Source: Nemertoderma westbladi
Lineage: Eukaryota; Xenacoelomorpha; Nemertodermatida; Nemertodermatidae
NCBI GenBank assembly: GCA_032718475.1
Contig: JAUCBJ010001958.1
Coordinates: 1 to 23,249, forward strand
Direction of reading: 5' to 3'
DNA length: 23,249 nucleotides
The notes below the pieces were generated by a model. That model had not been told where the DNA came from, ran no database searches, and saw only the letters and a list, made by a program, of their open reading frames with translations. Below, in pieces: positions 18,484-23,249 of the stretch (its first letter is position 1; every line of letters starts with the position of its first letter). The translations under genes were made by a program, and so were the position numbers.

Positions 18484-19075
18484 CTATGCAACGAGCTTAT
18501 TTTTGAACCCCAAGTCTGTCAGAGGACCGACGTGAACGAGTCGGGTATTCTTTCTCCTAGCTGGGATTAGCTGCATTGAAAAAAGGTTCGGATCGCAGCG
18601 AAGTGTGTTGTGAGTGTTTGTCCGAGGAGGTGTTGGTGGTGTTGTGTCTATTTCCCCAATGGGAGTACTGTCACTAACCATTGCGGTGTTCTTCAAGGAG
18701 ACGGCGGTTGCGCGTGAGGATTCGACCAGACACCCCGTCTTTGTAAGCGCGATATGGAGAGCACTCCACTACAGTTCCCATGCGGTCCCATCTCTTGGTA
18801 GAAGGGTTCTGAATTAGAACTGGGGTTTGTACTGATAATTCCGGCAGAGGTTTCTTCCCTCCGTTGTAGTAGGCCGTGGCCTTTTCTTGGAATTCTGGGG
18901 CCACTGCATCTAAACGAGTACGGGTTTCCTGATGTGTGGTTAAGAATGCTCGGCTGTGTGAGGGCACACGAGTACGCATAGGGTGCCCATACAATATCTG
19001 AGCTGGTGATTAACCGCTACCATGGGGAGAGTTACAAAGTTCCAGCAGACTAGTGTCTGTGCAGGCCGATCCCTG
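18484..19075 (-). pseudogene. Ty3/gypsy-like Pol remnant, integrase C-terminus
   Basis: The readable part runs TDTSLLELCNSPHGSG, an in-frame TAA (19010-19012), SPAQILYGHPMRTRVPSH, then VLIQNPSTKRWDRMGTVVE, CSPYRAY and SGRILTRNRR. The SPAQ-LYG-PxRTRxP pattern and the C-terminal WDxxGTV module are typical of Ty3/gypsy integrases. A further one-base frameshift near 18690 moves the last 70 residues (DTTPPTPPRTNTHN onward) to another frame, which ends just before the polypurine tract. Everything upstream in Pol is missing, so this is a 5'-truncated, inactive copy. Confidence 0.75.
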
Positions 19076-19598
19076 CACAGCACCATAGTAATACAGAATA
19101 TAAACAGAATATCTCGGATAACCCCCCCCAATATAACAATAAACTAGTACATATGTAGTACGTATTGACCGCCTAATTTGTACATCCCTGTCACTGCCTC
19201 CAACCGGTAAGGCCAATATCCCATCTCCCTGCTACCTATGTCCTGCCACAGGTGCAGCCAGCCTATCCCAGCCCACGTGCTCTTTGTATAACCCGTTTGT
19301 AATCACCCTAGCCCCGTGTGTGTATTGATACCTTGAGAGTTGACTTGGTGGAAGGCGTACGTAGTAACCTAATACTAATATTCCTGGAAATCACTGCAGC
19401 CCAGTCCCCCCCCCCCCCCCCCCCCCCCCTGTGTGCCCTGTAACTAGTCAGTTCCGTGATCCTACCTACACCTACAGTAGAAACGCTACAGTAACCTTAC
19501 AGTACAAACAGTAGGCTTGGGTGGGAAACCCGTGGTACTAGTATATCTGTGTGGGTTCGGGAAGGGTAAGGTTCCGGTTGTCGGACACACTCCCCCTT

Positions 19599-19623
19599 GG
19601 GAGTGTAAATGATTTACACTCCC
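19599..19623. repeat. Perfect hairpin, 12-bp arms, one-base centre
   Basis: GGGAGTGTAAAT (19599-19610) and ATTTACACTCCC (19612-19623) are exact inverted copies around G 19611. A run CTCCCCC just before offers an alternative pairing. Confidence 0.8.
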
Positions 19624-19864
19624 ATATCTAAAGGCACGAGCCAGTAGACACCCTGTGAAGTGTGAACGTCAGGAAAGGTAGGCGACTCCTAAACAATCCG
19701 TCGGTTGTCGGTAAAAAAAAATTGTGGTAGAAAATGAATAAAAATAATGGTGGGTACTGTTGACCCGGAGTATGGTTTTAAAAACGGGAGTTGATAGTCC
19801 CTCTACCAATTCGCCGTGAGTCAGCACACTAGACGAGTTTCCGCTGACCCCACAGACGATTGAC

Positions 19865-19888
19865 ATCAACACCCATCTGGGTGTTGAT
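19865..19888. repeat. Perfect hairpin, 11-bp arms, two-base loop
   Basis: ATCAACACCCA (19865-19875) and TGGGTGTTGAT (19878-19888) are exact inverted copies separated by TC. Confidence 0.8.
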
Positions 19889-20909
19889 ATCGTGAAACGG
19901 TTTAAGCCCCGTAACGCGCTGTTCAGTGCCATCCACTCTCGGATATAGGCGATGGTATCACACCATAAAGGATTCATGATACGAAATAATGTAAATAAAT
20001 TAATTAAAAAACACATTGTGCTCGTTGTGCCACGCACACACACTCATTCACTCGTATGTACTTTGGGTGACCCTTGCACCACTTATTGGTGATGGGGCAC
20101 ACCCATGGACACCACATCGCTACGCTCTCTGACGTTTTTTACGATCCTTTGGGCACCCATTTAAATATTTATAATCTCTCCGAACGCGCTATTGGTTACT
20201 TTCTCCAGGTCCGGCTCTATGGCACGGCGGGCCCCCAAGTGTGGGCTCGACCCCCTGCATCCTGGCCAACCCAGGGTGCTACCCATCCGCCCAGCTGCGT
20301 TCCAACCAACTACTCTGTGTCATTCGTTAACTTCCAACCTACAATTCTCATTCCTGTCTCAATCACTGCACACGGTGCTATCGCATTCCAAACAACCTCA
20401 AATTGTTGTGGCCGTCCGTATCGGGCCACCCCCAATGTGCGCACGTACCTGTGATAAGGTAGGTGGTCCCCATTGGTGGTACCTACTTGTTCGGTACCGT
20501 AAGTTGTGAGTGGGAGCGTCCACAGCGACGAACCCCACTCGTGGGTGGCATCTTCTGCTTCACCCACTGCTGTGTGACTGTTATACGTAACTTTCATACA
20601 CACGTACGTACACACATACACTCTAAATACTAAGTTAACCAAATCACACCACTCTGTAAACTGTGTTGAACTATCCACCCATGATAACGCATACACACTC
20701 GCACACCCCCCCCCCCCCCCCCCCCCCCCCCCCGTGAGCTCCCCGATACAGCCAGTGGTGAATAATTATAGACGGTTTACTCCATAAACATTTTAATCAC
20801 TCGGTGGTGCGTACCTACATGGATCAAATGGAACAAAAATGGAAGTATTACATCAGGCATTGCAAGGTGTGGCTTGTAAATATGTACAGCATGACGTATA
20901 GTCTCGGTA

Positions 20910-21125
20910 CTCTCGTAAGGTGCAGTCAAATAACTCTCGTAAAATACAGTTAAATCTCCCGTAAGGTGCAGTCAAATAACTCTCGTAAAATACAGTTAAA
21001 TCTCCCGTAAGGTGCAGTCAAATAACTCTCGTAAAATACAGTTAAATCTCCCGTAAGGTGCAGTCAAATAACTCTCGTAAAATACAGTTAAATCTCCCGT
21101 AAGGTGCAGTCTGTGCTCTCGTAAC
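20910..21125. repeat. 46-bp tandem repeat, about 4.5 copies
   Basis: The unit is two related 23-bp halves: CTCCCGTAAGGTGCAGTCAA plus ATA, and ACTCTCGTAAAATACAGTTA plus AAT. Copies follow at exact 46-bp steps and differ by almost nothing, so the expansion is recent. The last half-units (CTCTCGTAACGTGCAGTC) end right at the stop codon of the zinc-knuckle ORF at 21134, so the array would form its 3' untranslated region. Confidence 0.9.
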
Positions 21126-21133
21126 GTGCAGTC

Positions 21134-23249
21134 CTACTTGATTCGCCGTCTTTTACGGCTATTGATGTCCTCCTCTTTCTGGTCCTCCACCTCCCTGTGG
21201 TATTTTACCACGTGTTCGAGGTAGTAGGTCCCGGTGTAGTGGTCCAGGAACCCTTCGAGGTGTCCCGGGTGTCCCGGCCGCCACTCGTCTAGCCTGTCCC
21301 GTATCCTCTGTACGCCTATTGTCATGGCGACGTGCAGAATATGGGTGTATTGCACGGTCTCCTCGCGCCTCGATATCGCGAGCACGAAATCTGGCTTCAT
21401 GTGGAAGAAACCCATGGCAATCCCCCGCCTGAGGAGGCGACGCCTGGTCTCCACTCCCATGTTGGCATTGCACTCGAATCGCTCTAAGTGCCCCCTCGGC
21501 TCCCTCTGGTCACAGTCGCTGTTCCGGTGTCCCCGGAAGCCGCACCGTCCGCACAGTCGGTGCAGTGCCTGGCAGGCCGCCAGGAAGTGACCTCATTCGC
21601 CACCGTACGAGCACGGATCCCCAAGAAGTTTGTCTGGGGGGCCGAACGTACACCTGTCCTGGATATGACTCAGGGCTCCACAGGTATAACAGGCCGGCAG
21701 TTGAAAGTCGTACCCAGCATTGTCCTGTATCGGTCTACGTTTCACGTAGTAAACGTGTTTCCTCTCCCTCACCACGTTCGCTGCGCCCTGATCCTTCGCA
21801 AGTTCGTCCATCTTACGCAAGGTCTCCGTCTGCAGCAGTTGTTCTTGAATGGTGGGTTCTTCCCAGCGATCCACCTGTCTCCTGACTGAAGACTGCGTTT
21901 CCCTTTGTACCGGTCTCCTTATTGGTTCCAGGGGCGGCATGTCCCCCCCGAAGTTATCGTGTTCCTCCTGCCCGGTGCTATCTTCCACGTTGGCATTCGT
22001 TCGTCCTGCGTATGGGCGACGTAGTTCCCCCGGCCGTCGCCCCAGCGTCCTCGACGGTCCCTCCGTCGGGCGACGCCCCTCGCGACCCTGGGCGAGGAAC
22101 CCCCGAGTACTATGGACGGGTGAGTTCCTTCGGTACATCGCCTCTCCGGAGTACACAACCCAGTCTCGTGTTCTCCCGTCTACGACCATCCTCTTCACCG
22201 ATTGGTCAAACGGTCTCCTCTGGTCCCGCATATGACCCGCCACCGAAGCCGCCCCGCGGGAGATCCTTCCACGGCTCTTCCCCAAAGACCCGCGGTTGCC
22301 ACGGCTCCCGGTAGCCGCTCCGTATCGGAAGTGGGTGGCATCCGAGGTCGGTTGGTGTCCTCGTTCCTCTTGGAACCCCCACTTCTCCTCGCATTGTGGC
22401 TGGGGTTGGTCCCCGCCCTCATGTCCATCCCAGACTTTGGAGCTGGTAGATGGCAGTGTCTGGTCATCCTGTTCTCTCCGGCAGACTCTCTTTGGATCGT
22501 CTCGGTAGTCACCCCCCCGGCCGTTGTACACCGGAAGCGGAGGCTGGTTTCGGGTTTCGTGGCGAACGCCTCCTGTGACTGCTCGACGCGCGAACCCCCG
22601 GGTTTGGGTGTCTTCCGAATAATATGAGTCCATGTCGCTATCTGGGTCGTTGAATTCATCGACGGGTCTCCCGTCATCATGGTAATCCCGGTCATCGTAA
22701 GCCGCCATCTTGGCTGCCGGGATTTGGCCGCTGTCTTCGTCTTCACTATGGGTCTCGACGGCCGGAGCTGGTTGTAAGGAGTAACCTCCCTCGTAGGTAC
22801 TGTCGGGTCCCTTTCCCTGCTGTCGATTTGCCTCCTCCCGTGGTACCTTGCTCTCCCCTAGGTGGCGAATTCTGTCGATTTGTCGGGGAGACGGTGTGTT
22901 TTCTTTATCTATCAGATAGTTGGCGTTATAGATAACCTCGGTCCGGTTCTGATCCATTGCGAAGTCCAAAAGGGGCCACAATACCCTACGGATAGCCTCT
23001 CGGTCCGAGAGGGTCCTGCCTCCATTCTCGCGGAAGGCTCGGGGAACCAGACCCACCATGTGGGCTGTCAATAGGAGGGGGATTGACGCCGCTGCGTAAT
23101 CCTCCTGTAGGATGTATTGTTCTTGAACCGCGTCTAGTCGTCGGTTCCTCGATGGGAAGGTATACAGTCGTGGGGGCCATCTGGGCCTCGCCTTGAACTG
23201 TTCCGTTGTCAATCGTATGGCCCCCGCCTGTCGGTCGTACTTCTCTCTG
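21134..23249 (-). CDS. Gag/ORF1-like zinc-knuckle protein, partial at window edge, interrupted by one TGA
   Basis: A GC-rich frame of about 700 codons is open from the right edge to TAG at 21134-21136, broken only by TGA at 21593-21595. The N-terminal part has a compact hydrophobic segment (ASIPLLLTAHMVGLVPRAF) that could be capsid-like; the middle is long, charged and rich in Arg, Gly, Asp and Pro and is probably disordered and RNA-binding. Then come CCHC knuckles of spacing CX2CX4HX4C: CYTCGALSHIQDRC, a degenerate middle one that contains the TGA and has Gly in place of the second Cys, and CGRCGFRGHRNSDC. About 110 residues follow, ending in the basic RKRRRIK, which resembles a nuclear localisation signal. 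Three tandem knuckles recall ZCCHC3-like proteins and LINE ORF1 or Gag proteins, but I cannot assign a family. No reverse transcriptase lies downstream. It could be a young retroelement ORF, a domesticated gene, or a fresh pseudogene. Confidence 0.65.

Larger units (their letters stand above)
19080..20900. other. No recognised gene; hairpins and poly-C tracts
   Basis: The largest open frames (minus 19669-20043 and 20310-20696, plus 20074-20454) have no motifs I recognise and overlap one another. Poly-C runs lie at 19406-19429 (24 C) and 20706-20733 (28 C). On the minus strand a CCAAT (20191-20195) precedes TATAAATA (20166-20173) by about 20 bp, resembling a promoter, with no assigned gene. 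Confidence 0.45.

Noticed and set aside
20310-20696. Minus-strand open frame as a retroelement gene
   Set aside because: No zinc knuckle, protease or polymerase motif is present, and frames overlap on both strands.
21488-22627. Several plus-strand open frames of 100-140 codons
   Set aside because: They are antisense shadows of the GC-rich zinc-knuckle ORF and have no motifs of their own.
18674-23249. A single LTR element spanning the zinc-knuckle ORF and the integrase remnant
   Set aside because: The orientation is right, but protease, reverse transcriptase and RNase H are absent, and the gap of about 2 kb has unrelated repeats. They are more likely separate insertions.

Overview
This is a window of animal nuclear DNA, most likely from a marine invertebrate. 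The genes are split by GT-AG introns, the intergenic DNA is AT-rich and full of decayed transposons, and there is a 2.9-kb minisatellite and several very long G/C homopolymers. The species cannot be fixed from sequence alone. Motifs such as AGGCCTA and ACCGGT are frequent between 13 and 14.2 kb, and a type II membrane fibrinogen-domain gene would suit an invertebrate deuterostome or a lophotrochozoan.

Two host genes are readable, both on the minus strand. The first (about 12.78 to 2.08 kb) is a YME1L-like i-AAA protease, the ATP-dependent zinc protease of the mitochondrial inner membrane. At least ten exons were placed by homology, splice consensus and reading phase. They encode the presequence region, the transmembrane segment, Walker A, Walker B, the second region of homology with its arginine fingers, part of the AAA lid, the HEAGH zinc protease motif and a Pro/Arg-rich tail. 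Exons further upstream, including the start codon, were not identified. The second gene (17.53 to 16.35 kb) has two exons: a short cytoplasmic tail, one transmembrane helix and a coiled-coil stalk, then a fibrinogen-related domain, the layout of FIBCD1-type receptors.

The introns of the protease gene are heavily invaded. The intron between the arginine-finger exon and the lid exon holds a dead DD41D Tc1/mariner element (3.84 to 5.2 kb) and about 98 copies of a 29-bp satellite (5.35 to 8.25 kb). On the gene's sense strand every canonical satellite unit carries a perfect donor hexamer, a branch-point-like TTAAC and an acceptor-like TACAG. The Walker A exon ends in a block where the exon end and its GTGAGT donor occur four times in tandem. 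Another intron holds an internally deleted CR1/L2-like LINE (9.36 to 10.9 kb). A small G-run-ended MITE family occurs twice, at 2.5 and 15.8 kb.

The right end holds the 3' end of a Ty3/gypsy-like element (integrase C-terminus, polypurine tract, LTR start at 18464), then about 1.8 kb with no recognised gene, a 46-bp tandem repeat, and a GC-rich ORF of about 700 codons that runs off the window edge. That ORF encodes a Gag/ORF1-like protein with tandem CCHC zinc knuckles. A single in-frame TGA falls inside the middle knuckle, which has also lost its second cysteine. No reverse transcriptase lies next to it, and its identity is open.
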